Origin: FEN-1219 sp963744305
Lineage (GTDB): Bacteria > Pseudomonadota > Gammaproteobacteria > Steroidobacterales > Rariloculaceae
DNA length: 64,000 bases
NCBI GenBank assembly: GCA_963744305.1
Contig: CAVUTF010000016.1
Span: 62,001 to 126,000, forward strand
Direction of reading: 5' to 3'
This document shows, in pieces, positions 18,437 through 28,260 of the stretch; within the stretch, counting starts at the first letter, position 1, and each line of letters opens with the position of its first letter. A program made the position numbers and the translations under genes. The notes below the pieces were generated by a model, which did no database searches, was not told the DNA's origin, and saw nothing but the letters and a program-made list of their open reading frames with translations.

Positions 18437-20088
18437 TGCGAAGACTCGCTGCCCTGATGCTGTGTCCGCTGACGCTCGGCGTTCAGAATCTCGACGCGCA
18501 GGTTACGTCCGAGCGCCTGCTCGGCACGGCGGCGGAGCCACAGAACTGGCTGACGTACTCGGGCAATTATTCGAGCACGCGCTATAGCCTTCTCGATCAG
18601 ATCGACGCCGGCAACGTGGAGGACTTGGAGCTGCAGTGGGTGTTCCAAGCCCAGTCGCTCGAGAAGTTCGAGACCACGCCGCTCGTCGTCGACGGCATCA
18701 TGTATCTGACGGAAGCCCCCAATACCGTGGTCGCGCTCGACGCCAAGTCGGGCAGAGCGTTCTGGCGGTACGAGCACAAGCCGTCGTCCGAGTCGCGGCC
18801 GTGCTGCGGACGCGTGAACCGCGGTGTTGCGATACTGGGCGGCACATTGTTCATGGCGACGATCGACGCGCAGCTGATCGCGATCGACGCGACCACGGGC
18901 CAACCCGCTTGGCAGATAGCCGTTGGCGACGCGAGCACCGGCTACGCGATGACGCTCGCGCCGTTGATCGTGGACGACAAGGTCGTGGTCGGCGTCGCGG
19001 GCGGAGAGTACGGCATCCGCGGATTCATTGCCGCGTACGCAGCCGATACCGGCGAAGAGGTGTGGCGCTTTTATACGATACCGGGGCCCGGCGAGCCCGG
19101 CCACGAAACCTGGGAGGGCGGCGGCGACGCGTGGGAGCACGGCGGCGCCTCCGTGTGGGTCACCGGCTCGTACGATCCCGAGCTCAACCTCACGTACTGG
19201 GGCATCGGCAATCCCGGACCCGATTGGAATCCGGCGCAGCGGCCCGGCGACAACCTCTACTCTGACAGCGTCGTCGCGCTCGATGCGGACACCGGCAAGC
19301 TCAAGTGGCACTTCCAGTTCACGCCTAACGACGATTACGACTACGACTCGGTGCAGGTCCCCGTGCTCGTCGATCTGCAGACGCGAGGTTTCAGCAGCGG
19401 CAAGCTGATGCTCTGGGGCAACCGCAACGGATTCTTCTACGTGCTCGATCGCGCCACCGGTGAATTCATTCGCGGCAACCCGTTCGTCAAGGTGAATTGG
19501 GCGAGCGGACTCGACGAAAGCGGGCGGCCGATCGAGACGCCGCAGCCACCCGGGGCGGTGACGTATCCGTGCGTCGGCGGTGGGACGAATTGGTACTCGC
19601 CTTCGTACAGCCCGATCACCGAGCTTTTCTATGTGTCGGCGTGGGAGAACTGCGGCTCAATCTTTGGACCGGTCGAAGCCGAGTATCGACCGGGTCAGCG
19701 GTTCCTCGGCGGCCGGCCGGGGACTCCGAACCCCGGCGCGCCTGGCCTGCCGGGCGCAGCCGGGCGCGGGGTGATCAACAACTGGACCGAAGAGGCTGGC
19801 AGCGGCGCGGTCCTCGCGATCGACCCGCGCACGGGTGAGCAGCGCTGGCGATTCGAGCTGACCGACGTCACGACGAGCGGCATCTTGACCACCGCATCGA
19901 ATCTTCTTTTTGCGGGAAGCCGCGAAGGCCACTTCCACGCGCTCGACGCGCGCACCGGCGAGCTGCTGTGGAAAGCGAGCCTCGGCGGCCAGATGGCGAA
20001 CGGCCCGATGACCTACGTGGTCGACGGCAGGCAATACGTTGCGGTTGCCGCGGGCAACGCCCTTTCCGTGTTTGCGCTCGGCGAGTAG
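18436..20088 (+). CDS. PQQ-dependent alcohol dehydrogenase, lanthanide-type active site
   Basis: An intact 550-residue quinoprotein dehydrogenase, periplasmic, with a short signal peptide. It has the eight-bladed propeller repeats, the vicinal Cys pair (RPCCGRVNRG, Cys123-Cys124), the metal ligands Glu191 (GGEYG) and Asn259 (GIGNPGPDW), and the catalytic region TPNDDYDYDSVQ. Aligned without gaps to XoxF, Asp302 is the catalytic Asp and Asp304 is the extra Asp that marks lanthanide-dependent enzymes; calcium-type MxaF has Ala there. It would oxidise an alcohol and pass electrons to the cytochrome encoded upstream. Substrate unknown. Confidence 0.88.
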   Translation: MRRLAALMLCPLTLGVQNLDAQVTSERLLGTAAEPQNWLTYSGNYSSTRYSLLDQIDAGNVEDLELQWVFQAQSLEKFETTPLVVDGIMYLTEAPNTVVALDAKSGRAFWRYEHKPSSESRPCCGRVNRGVAILGGTLFMATIDAQLIAIDATTGQPAWQIAVGDASTGYAMTLAPLIVDDKVVVGVAGGEYGIRGFIAAYAADTGEEVWRFYTIPGPGEPGHETWEGGGDAWEHGGASVWVTGSYDPELNLTYWGIGNPGPDWNPAQRPGDNLYSDSVVALDADTGKLKWHFQFTPNDDYDYDSVQVPVLVDLQTRGFSSGKLMLWGNRNGFFYVLDRATGEFIRGNPFVKVNWASGLDESGRPIETPQPPGAVTYPCVGGGTNWYSPSYSPITELFYVSAWENCGSIFGPVEAEYRPGQRFLGGRPGTPNPGAPGLPGAAGRGVINNWTEEAGSGAVLAIDPRTGEQRWRFELTDVTTSGILTTASNLLFAGSREGHFHALDARTGELLWKASLGGQMANGPMTYVVDGRQYVAVAAGNALSVFALGE

Positions 20089-20123
20089 GGTCAGGCACGG
20101 GGTCAGGCACTGTGCCTGACCCC
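20089..20123. repeat. GGGGTCAGGCAC palindromic repeat, copy 1
   Basis: One GGTCAGGCAC unit is followed by a perfect palindrome: GGGGTCAGGCAC (20099-20110), one T, GTGCCTGACCCC (20112-20123). It lies between the convergent stops of the PQQ dehydrogenase and the next gene, so it may double as a bidirectional terminator. Related copies are at 45702 and 55466. Confidence 0.88.
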
Positions 20124-20128
20124 GACGA

Positions 20129-21176
20129 CTACCTCGGCGGTGGGCCTTTGCGGACCGCTTCTAAATCGCCGGCGGCGCCCCGTACGATCAGATGCGTGAC
20201 CGCGCCCCGAGCATCCTTGACGAACTCGAAGCCCGTTGGCGTTGCAGTCGACATGAAATGCGTTTCCGATTGCACGAGCAGCGGCAGCTTGGGCTCGTTC
20301 AGACCTTGCACGAACAACAAGTCCCCGGTGACCCTGACGACGATCTCGCGCCCCGGCGCGAGCTCATACGTCCCCGCGTAGGTCGCGAGCACCTCCGGGC
20401 TTACAGTGATCCCGGTGCCGCCGGACATTCGGGCGACGTCACGCTCGTTCTCGCAGACGTCCTCCAGGAGCTCGGTGTCCGGCACGATCAGCCGCTGCGT
20501 TTTCACCGTGAACGGCTTCGTGAAAACCGTGGGGTCGTCGATCGTGATTTCGAAATCCATGTGGCCGAAATCGCGACGCGTGAAGCGTTCCGTGACGCGC
20601 AGGGCTTCGGTTTGCGGATGTCCGGCGCTATCGAGCCAGCCCCTGTCGTTGAAGCCCGCCGACGTCACGACCAATGTGTCCCCCTCCCATCGCCCGACCG
20701 AGTAACCGAGCCAGGTCGGATTCGGGTCCTTCGGCAGGTCGCGGCCGTCGGTGAACACGGTTCGATGCGGGCTGTTGGGTGACTCGTACAGCAGCACCAT
20801 GAGCGCCGGGGTCTGGACGATCCGCATCAAGTTGAAGAAATCGTGAAACGGAACGCTGACGGGCAGGCATCGCGCGAGCGGACTGTCCTTCCGCGAATCC
20901 CGCACGCGCTGCAGGAAGAGCTGCCTCCGCCCAGGGCTGAATGTCCTCGGGCGCGAGATCCTGAGCGATGTTGAAGCGGTAGAGAGGGCCGGCGCCTGTC
21001 CAGACGCCGGAAAGATCCGGCTTGCCGTCCGCGGTGCGCGGCGTGGGCGCGAGAAGATCTGGCTTGCCGTCGGGCAGACGCGGCGTTCCCGGCGTCGGGT
21101 AGTTGATCCACTGTGCGGTGGCAGCCGTCGACAGAAGCAATGCCACAACGGCTAGCGCGAAGCGTACCGGAGACAC
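20129..21176 (-). CDS. Secreted GYSVGRW-domain protein (frameshifted)
   Basis: A secreted protein of about 348 residues. The signal peptide ends near TAATAQW. The N-terminal part has repeated PDGKPDL/ADGKPDLSGVW motifs that recur in this family. The domain LGYSVGRWEGDTLVVTSAGF with a later RVTERFTRRDFGHMDFEITIDDP is shared with three other proteins in this window. The C-terminal stretch LATYAGTYELAPGREIVVRVTGDLL looks like a small lipocalin-like tail. The frame breaks once near 20930. Function unknown. Confidence 0.72.
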
Positions 21177-21392
21177 GGATTCGATGCCATGGGGAACCTC
21201 GCAGGATCAATGACACACGGTCCGCGCGTCGTCAGCTCCGCGCTATCGTGCAACCGACCGCGGGATCATGCAAACCTTCCGAATTTCCTCGACCTTGTCG
21301 CCCGTCCCCATAGAGCGTCTACCGGCGCGATGCCGTATGCTAGGCGCGCACGAGTTCCCACTATTCGCGGCGATGCTCGCAAGATCTGCGGA
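21177..21392. other. Intergenic region, nothing recognised
   Basis: A 216-bp divergent spacer between the secreted GYS protein and the DUF1592 gene. It must hold both promoters, but I cannot point to convincing -35/-10 pairs, operators or hairpins. Confidence 0.4.
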
Positions 21393-23842
21393 ATGCGAAT
21401 ACAACATTGGTCACTCGCCGTTGCCGCCGGATTGACCGCCGTCATCGCCGGCATCTTCATGATCGGCGGCGATCCGTTGCCGCTGCTCTGGTACGCCAAA
21501 CGCCGGACATCGGCCTGCTCGCTGACGCGGCCGCAGACCGCCGTGGCCCGTCATCGATCGCTATTGCGTCGCGTGCCACAACGAGATCGATCTCGCAGGC
21601 GGCTTCTCGTTCGAGAAGCTCGACCGCGAAGACTTCCAACGCAACGCCGAGGTCTGGGAAGCCGCCGTGCGCAAAGCTGCGCACCGGGCTCATGCCGCCG
21701 CTCGGCGAGCCGCGGCCCGAGCGCGCGGTGCTCGACGGAATGGCCGCGTTGGTTCGAGCACGAGCTCGACGCGGCGTGGGCGCGCGCGCCGAATCCCGGC
21801 GCGAAGCCTGCTCGCGCGCCTGAACCGCACCGAGTACGCGAACGCGATTCGCGACCTGCTTGGCGTACGACGCGAGGGCGATCGCGAGCGCGCTGCCGCC
21901 CGACGCGTCCGTCGGCGGCTTCGACAACAACGCGTCTGCGCTCAGCGTGTCGCCGACGCTGCTCGAAGGCTACGCGCAGCCGCGATGCAGATCGGCCGCC
22001 GCGCGGTCGGCGACCGCTCGATGGGCCACGGCGAGGTGCGCTACACGGCGTGTCGGGCGGCCGGCGCAGCAGCGGCACATCGAAGGTTTGCCGCTCGGCA
22101 CTCGCGGCGGCCTCGCCGTCGAGCACACGTTCCCGCTCGACGCCGAGTACGAGTTCGTCGTGTCGGCAGCGCTTCCGGCCGCCGGCTGGGAAAACCCGAC
22201 CGGGCAAGATGGTCTAGTGCAACGGGCCGACGGTGGACATCACGTTCAACGGCGCGCCGCTTCGCGGTGGATGATCACGCGGCGCTTCCGTCTGCGCGTG
22301 CCGGCGGGCCCGCAGCGCATCACGGTCGCGCTCGTCGACGAGCGAGCGCTGCGCCGGCGTCAACGAGCTCTACTCGGGCGAGGTCGGCGCTCGGCGGCGC
22401 CGATGCTGGCGCTCGACGATCGACGGGCCGTTCAACGCGACCGGGCGTCGGCGATACGCCGAGCCGCCGCGAGATCTTCGTCTGCCGTCCCGGCTCGGCC
22501 GCCGAGGAGACGCCGTGCGCGGAGCAAATCCTCTCGCGCCTCGCGACGCGCGCATATCGCCGCCCCGTTCGAGCCGGCGGCGACGAAATCGGCGGAGCTC
22601 ATGCAGCTTCTATCGCAATGGGCCGCGAGGAGGGCGGCGACTTCGAGCTCGGCATCCAATACGCGTTGTCGCGCATGCTCGTGGATCCGCGGTTCCTCTA
22701 TCGATTCGAGCGCGAGCCCGCGGAGCTTGCCGTCGGCGACGTCTACCGCATTGGCGACTTCGAGCTCGCGTCGCGCCTGTCGTTTTTCCTCTGGAGCAGC
22801 ATTCCGGACGACGAGTTGCTCGCGCTCGCCGCGAGGGGACGGCTCGGCGACCCGGCAGTGCTCGCGGCGCAGGTCGAGCGCATGCTCGCGGACGAGCGCT
22901 CGGCGGCGCTCGTCGAGAATTTCGCGAGCCAATGGCTGATGCTGCGCGAGCTCGACGAGCGTCGTGCCGCAGGATCCGGATTTCGACGAGGATCTTGCGC
23001 GCAGCGATTCGCCGCGAGACGGAGCTGCTTGTTCGCCGACTCGTGCGCGAGCCGCGCAGCGTGCTGACGCTGCTCGACGCGGATTACACGTATCTTGAAC
23101 GAGCGCTTGCGGCGCACTACGGCGTCGACAGGCGTGCGCGGCAGCCACATGCGGCGCGTCGCGTGGCCGGCCGGACAGCCCGCGGCGCGGCGTGCTCGGC
23201 CACGGCAGCATTCTCACGGCGACGTCGGCGCCGAACCGCACGTCGCCCGTCGTGCGCGGCCAGTGGCTCATGCAGAGCTTGCTCGGCGCGAAGGTGCCGA
23301 CGCCCGCCGCCCGGCGCCGAGGCCGATCTCTCGGCGGAAGCCAGCGAGTCGGAAGGGCTCGTCGGCAACACGGTCCGCGAGCGCTTGGAGCTGCACCGCG
23401 CCAATCCGACCTGCGCGGCTGCCACGCGAATCATGGACCCGCTCGGCTCTGCGCTCGAGAACTTCGATCTGCTCGGGCGGTGGCGCGACAGCGAGGACGG
23501 GCACGCCATCGATGCCTGCGGCGCGGATGGTCGACGGCACGGAGCTGCGCGGGCCGCAGGATCTGCGCGCGCGCGCTGCTCGCGCGCTCGGACGTGTTCG
23601 TTGCGGCGATGACGGAGCGGCTAATGACGTACGCGATGGGGCGCGAGCTCGAGAGCCACGACATGCCGGCCGTGCGCGGCGTCGTGCGCGCGGCCGCGCG
23701 CGAGGGCTACACGCTGCGCGCGCTCGTGCAAGCGATCGTCGCGAGCGATACGTTCCAGAAACGCGTGAAGACCGGCGGCGCCGTCGTGCCGACGCTGAGC
23801 AGTCCGCGACGGGCCTGCTGGCGCAGCGAGGCGCCGAACTGA
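21393..23842 (+). CDS. DUF1592/DUF1588/DUF1585 cytochrome-like protein (many frameshifts)
   Basis: A large secreted protein of the planctomycete-type DUF1587-DUF1592-DUF1588-DUF1585 architecture. After one signal helix comes a haem motif YCVACHNEI, then LARLNRTEYANAIRDLL (DUF1587), YALSRMLVDPRFLYRFE and ASRLSFFLWSSIPDDELL (DUF1592), ILTATSAPNRTSPVVRGQWL (DUF1588), and VRAAAREGYTLRALVQAIV (DUF1585). At least ten frame changes are spread over the gene, most behaving as single extra bases. It precedes the DUF1552 gene by 19 bp, a pairing that is standard for these families. Function is not established; a role in oxidation of polymers or aromatics is guessed for the class. Confidence 0.8.
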
Positions 23843-23861
23843 TCTTGCGGAGGCTGCCGTC

Positions 23862-25148
23862 ATGCGTTACCTGACGAAGAAACACCTCTCGCGCCGCACG
23901 CTGCTGCGCGGCGCCGGCGTCGCGCTCGCGCTGCCGCTGCTCGAGTCGATGATCCCGGCCGCGGCGCGGCGGGCGTGGGCCGCGGGCGAGCCGCCGGCGC
24001 GCGTCGCGTTCATGTACATCCCGCACGGCGCCGTCATGGACCGCTGGATGCCGGCCGGCGCCGGCGGCGAGCTCGAGCTCGGGCCGACGATGCAGTCGCT
24101 CGAGCCGTTGCGCGAGCCGGTTGAACGTCGTCAGCGGCTTGACGCTGCCGGCCGCGTACGTCGGCGAGGCGACGGCCGGCGCGAATCACACGCGCTCGTC
24201 GCGCTGCTGGCTCACGTGCGCGCCGCTCGACACGGGCGCGTCGCCGACGTCGGCCGATCAAGTCGCGGCCGCGCACATCGGCCAGGAGACGCCGCTGCCG
24301 TCGCTCGAGCTCGCGCTCGAGAGCGGCGAGTCGATCGCGTATCGCACGCCGACGACGCCGCTGCCGATGGAGACGAACCCGCGCGTCGTGTTCGAGCGCT
24401 GTTCGGCGACGGCAGCACGCCCGAGGAGCGCGCCGCGCGCCAGCGGCAGTTCGCGAGCTTGCTCGACGCCGTCGCGGGCGAGGTCGCGCCGCTGCAGCGC
24501 GAGCTTGCCGGCCGCGGACCGCGAGCGCCTCGACCGCTATCTCACCGACATCCGCGAGCTCGAGCGCGGCTCGCGCTCGCGGCCGATTCGCCGCTGGCCG
24601 ACCTCGACGTTCCCGACAAGCCGAACGGCGTCCCGGCGGATTTCGAGGAGCACGCGGCGCTGATGTTCGACTTGCTCGCGCTGGCTTGGGCCGCGGATCT
24701 CACGCGCGTCGCGACGCTGCTGGTCGCGCGCGAGCTCAGCAACCGCGTCTATCCGCGCAGCGGCATCACGGAAGGGTTCCACAACTGCTCGCACCACTCG
24801 GAGGTGCCGGCGAACATCGATCGGCTCGCGACGCTTAACGAGTACCACACGCGCACGACGATCGGCTACGTTGCTGCAGAAGCTTGCAGGGCACGCCGGA
24901 CGGCGACGGCAGCTGCTCGATCACTCGCTCGTCGTCTACGGCAGCGGCATGAGCAACTCGAATCAGCACGATCACGCATCCGCTGCCGATGCTGCTCGCG
25001 GGCGGCGGCGCGGGGCGCTTGCAAGGCGGGCGGCACATCCGCGCGGCCGAGGACACGCCGGCCGCGAATTTGCTGCTCGGCGTGCTGCAGCAAGCTCGAC
25101 GTGCCGCTCGAGTCGTTCGCCGACAGCACGGGCGCCGTCGAGATTTGA
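23862..25148 (+). CDS. DUF1552 protein with Tat-like signal (several frameshifts)
   Basis: A DUF1552 family protein. The N-terminus SRRTLLRGAGVALALPLLES is a twin-arginine-type signal. Family blocks are visible as RVAFMYIPHGAVMDRWMP, LNVVSGLTLPAAYVG, LFDLLALAWAADLTRVAT-like residues and VVYGSGMSNSNQHDH. Frame changes occur near 24120, 24400, 24500, 24575, 24870 and 24970. It is the second gene of a run: DUF1592 upstream, ankyrin-repeat gene downstream overlapping by 4 bp (TTGA). This pair commonly occurs together and is thought to act as an extracellular oxidising module; direct evidence is lacking. Confidence 0.82.
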   Translation: MRYLTKKHLSRRTLLRGAGVALALPLLESMIPAAARRAWAAGEPPARVAFMYIPHGAVMDRWMPAGAGGELELGPTMQSLEPLREPVERRQRLDAAGRVRRRGDGRRESHALVALLAHVRAARHGRVADVGRSSRGRAHRPGDAAAVARARARERRVDRVSHADDAAADGDEPARRVRALFGDGSTPEERAARQRQFASLLDAVAGEVAPLQRELAGRGPRAPRPLSHRHPRARARLALAADSPLADLDVPDKPNGVPADFEEHAALMFDLLALAWAADLTRVATLLVARELSNRVYPRSGITEGFHNCSHHSEVPANIDRLATLNEYHTRTTIGYVAAEACRARRTATAAARSLARRLRQRHEQLESARSRIRCRCCSRAAARGACKAGGTSARPRTRRPRICCSACCSKLDVPLESFADSTGAVEI

Positions 25149-26797
25149 GCGCCGCGTCCGCATCGTTGCGCGTGTCGGCCGCGCTGCTGCTCGCGGCGCT
25201 GGCCGCCGTCGCTGCGGCGCAAGCGCCGCTCGCGCCGCGCGCCGAGGACGTGCCGTGCTCGCCGCTCGCCGAAGCCGCGCAGCGCGGCGACGCGCAGGCC
25301 GTGCGCGCGCTTGCTCGACGGCCGGCGACGTCGACGTCAACGCGCCGAGCCGCGACGGCACGCCGGCGCTGCACTGGGCCGTGCGCGTCGGGGATCGCGA
25401 GACCGCGCGAGCTGCTCGATCGCGGCCGGCGCCGACGTGAACGCGCCGAATCGCTACGGCGTCGCGCCGCTGCACTTGGCGATCGAGGCCGGCGACGCGG
25501 CGCTGACGCGCTGGCTGCTCGACGCCGGCGCCGATGCCGCGGCGCGCGATCGCGCCGGCGAGCCGCCGCTGATGCTCGCGGCGCGCGTCGGCGAGCCCGC
25601 GCTCGCGCAGGCGCTGCTCGAGCACGGCGCCGCCGTCGACGCGCGCGACGAGCACTTCGGCCAGACGGCGCTGATGATCGCGGCGCGCGAGGGCCATCTC
25701 GAGATCGGCGACGCTGCTGCATCGATGCCGGCGCCGACGTCGACGCGCAGACCAAGCGCCGAAGCAGCCGCCGCGCTTCATCCCGCCGAGCGAGTCGCCG
25801 GAGGGCCTGTCGCGCGGCGCCGGCATCATCCGCGCGGGCTGGCCCGACGGCCGCGGCAAGCGCTTTCCCGCCGGCGGCTCGAAGACGCCGCTCCTGTACG
25901 CGACGCGCGAAGGCCATCTCGACGTCGCGCGGCTGCTGATCGAGCAACGGCGCGAGCCTCGAGCTCGCCGACGGCAACGGCGTCACGCCGCTGCTCAATG
26001 CGATCGTCAACGCGAGCATCTTTCGCGTGAACCGCACGGGCACGAGCGATCATCTGAAGATCGCGCAGCTGCTTGCTCGACGCCGGTGCGAACGTCGAAC
26101 GCCGATGGACTGGTACGGCGAGACGCCGCTCTGGGCGGCCGTCGACGTGCGCAACCTCGAGCTCGGCCGCGACGGCAACGACCGCGGCGTGCGCGACGAG
26201 GCGTTCGCGCTGATCGAGCGGTTGCTCGAAGACGGGCGCCGATCCGAACGCGCGCACGCGCGAGTTTCCGCACGAGCGGCGCTTCATCCTCGTCGTCGTC
26301 GGCTCGGTGTCGTGGGTCGACCTCACGGGCCAGACGCCGTTCTTGCGCGCGGCCGCTGCCGGCGACGTCGAAGTCATGCGCCTGCTGCTCGAGCACGGCG
26401 CCGATCCGAACATCGCGACCTACGCCGGCACGACGCCGCTGATGGTCGCGGCCGGCGTGAACTGGGCCGTCGCCGAGACGTTCGACTTAGGCACCGAAGC
26501 GCTGCTCGAGGCCGTCAAGCTCGCGCACTCGCTTGGCAACGACGTGAACGCCGTGAACTCGATGGGCGTCGCGGCGATTCACGGCGCGGCGAATCGCGGC
26601 GCGAACGACGTCATCGAGTATCTCGCCGCGAACGGCGCGCGGCTCGACGTCGCCGACACGCAGGGCCGCACGCCGCTCGACTGGGCCGAGGGCGTGTTTC
26701 TCGCGACGCATCCGCCCGTCCGCAAGCCCGAGACGATCGCTTTGCTCGAACGCTTACTGAAAGAACGCGCGGCCGTAACGCGAGCGACGCCCGATGA
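25145..26797 (+). CDS. Secreted ankyrin-repeat protein (many frameshifts)
   Basis: An exported protein of about 550 residues composed of ankyrin repeats. The TTG start at 25145 overlaps the DUF1552 stop and opens a signal peptide (LLLAALAAVAAAQ). At least ten repeats are readable, for example GVAPLHLAIEAGDAALTRWL, TALMIAAREGHLEI, TPFLRAAAAGDVEVMRLLL and GTTPLMVAAGVNWAVAETF. Most frame changes behave as one extra base in a recurring context such as CT-T-GCTCGA (25314, 26073). The end is set at 26797, where a TGA overlaps the next ATG; the present frame would otherwise read on to 27059. It probably binds or scaffolds the adjacent secreted proteins. Confidence 0.8.
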
Positions 26798-27794
26798 ACG
26801 CCCAAATGACCGACAAGATCGTATCGCCGACACGCCGTGCCGTGCTTCGCGCAACGTGCTTCGCTGCTCGGCTCGTCGCCGGCGCCGTCGCTCAGCAAGG
26901 CGCTCGTCGGCGCGCGCACGAACAAGCCGCGCCGGCGCCGTTGCCGCCGTTTCCGGGGTTCACGGCGCACGACATCCCGACGAGCGGCGGCGTCACGATC
27001 CACGCCGTCAAGGGCGGCAGCGGCCCGCCGCTGCTGCTGCTGCACGGCGCGCCGCATGACGCATTACACGTGGCGCGACGTCGCGCCGCGGCTCGCCGAG
27101 GAATACACGGTCGTCGCCGCGGATCTGCGCGGCTACGGCGACAGCAGCCAGCCGCAGGGCTTGCCCGATCACTCGAACTACTCGAAGCGCGCGATGGCGC
27201 TAGATCAAATCGACGTCATGCGCCACTTCGGCTTCGAGCGCTTCGCGCGTCGTCGGCCAGGACCGCGGCGGCCGCGTCGCGCACCGCATGGCGCTCGATC
27301 ATCCCGACGCCGTCACGAAAGCCGTGCTTCATCGACATCGTGCCGACGTATTACCTCTACACGCACGTGACGCTCGAGTTCGTGCAGTCGTACTCTCACT
27401 GGTTCAACTATCTGCAGCCGTCGCCGATGCCGGAGAACATGCTGCTCGCGCAGCGCGACGCTGCAAGCCGGCCGGCAACGTCGCCGGCGCAGCTCGAGTA
27501 CCGGCGCAGGAACGGCACGCCCGAGGGCGTGCACGCGATGTGCGAGGACTACCGCGCCGGCGCGTCGATCGACCTGCAGCACGACGCAGCCGATCTCGAC
27601 AGCCGCATCCGCTGCCCGCTGCACGTGCTCTGGGCCGCCGACGGCGCGATGGACCGGCTCTACGACGTGCTCGCGATCTGGCGCGAGCGCGGCCGCGAAC
27701 GTCAGCGGCAAGGGCATGCCGGGCGGGCACAACATGCAGGAAGGCGCGCCCGAACGAGGTGCTCGCCGAGCTGCGTGCGTTTCTACATGCTTAG
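26794..27794 (+). CDS. Haloacetate-dehalogenase-like alpha/beta hydrolase with Tat-like leader (frameshifted)
   Basis: An alpha/beta hydrolase closest in pattern to fluoroacetate dehalogenases and epoxide hydrolases. The leader contains SPTRRAVLRATCFAA, a twin-arginine-type signal. Then follow PPLLLLHGAP (oxyanion loop), TWRDVAPRLAEEYTVVAADL, RGYGDSSQP, and, after a frame change, the nucleophile elbow VGQDRGGRVAHRMALDHP with Asp as nucleophile. MCEDYRAGASIDL and a late GGHNMQEGAPNEVL supply the acid/His part. Frame changes are near 27058, 27245, 27325, 27465 and 27705. Substrate cannot be fixed: haloacid, epoxide and ester hydrolases share this pattern. Confidence 0.75.
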
Positions 27795-27810
27795 CGCCGG
27801 TGAATCCGAC

Positions 27811-28260
27811 ATGAGCCGCCCACTGCCGAAAATCGTGATCACGGGCGCGCTGCTCGTCGGTGCGCAGATCGCCTCCGGTCATCACTCGGTGAGCTCGAAC
27901 TTCGACATGAGCAAGATGATCGAAGTGCGCGGCACGGTTGCGGCGGTGCACATTCGCAATCCCCATTCCCAATTCGCCCTCGATGTCGCCGCGGCGGATG
28001 GCACGACCCAGCAATGGCTCATCGAGTGGTCCGACAGAAACTCGTTGATTCGCCGCAAGGTCGACATAGACCGCATCAAGGAAGGGGACGAATTGACGAT
28101 CACGGCCTGGCCTAGCCGGCGTCTCGAGCACGTGGCGTATTTCGTCCGCGCGATTCTTCCGGACGGGTCGACGTTTCGCGATTGCGGCTTCGGCGAGTTT
28201 CGCGAGGCCGTGGCGCAGTCGCGAGAGTTCAGTTGTCCGGACGCACAAGGCGGGCCATGA
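27811..28260 (+). CDS. Secreted DUF6152 protein
   Basis: An intact 149-residue secreted protein with signal peptide ending at ASG and the mature HHSVSSNFD start that marks DUF6152. The core is IEVRGTVAAVHIRNPHSQFAL, QQWLIEWSDRNSLIRR and EGDELTITAWPSRRLEHVAYF, an OB-fold-like beta barrel pattern. It overlaps the following GYS-family gene by 4 bp (ATGA), so the two are translationally coupled. The same pairing occurs at 62 kb and as a fusion at 15.8 kb. Role unknown; the two conserved histidines at the mature N-terminus could bind metal. Confidence 0.8.
   Translation: MSRPLPKIVITGALLVGAQIASGHHSVSSNFDMSKMIEVRGTVAAVHIRNPHSQFALDVAAADGTTQQWLIEWSDRNSLIRRKVDIDRIKEGDELTITAWPSRRLEHVAYFVRAILPDGSTFRDCGFGEFREAVAQSREFSCPDAQGGP

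Noticed and set aside
24835..26043. A 402-residue minus-strand ORF across the ankyrin gene
   Set aside because: It is Arg/Ser/Ala-rich with no motifs and lies over readable ankyrin repeats on the plus strand; a GC-rich antisense shadow.
25145..26797. Ankyrin frameshifts as programmed recoding
   Set aside because: There are too many, they lack a common slippery site or downstream structure, and neighbouring genes show the same damage.
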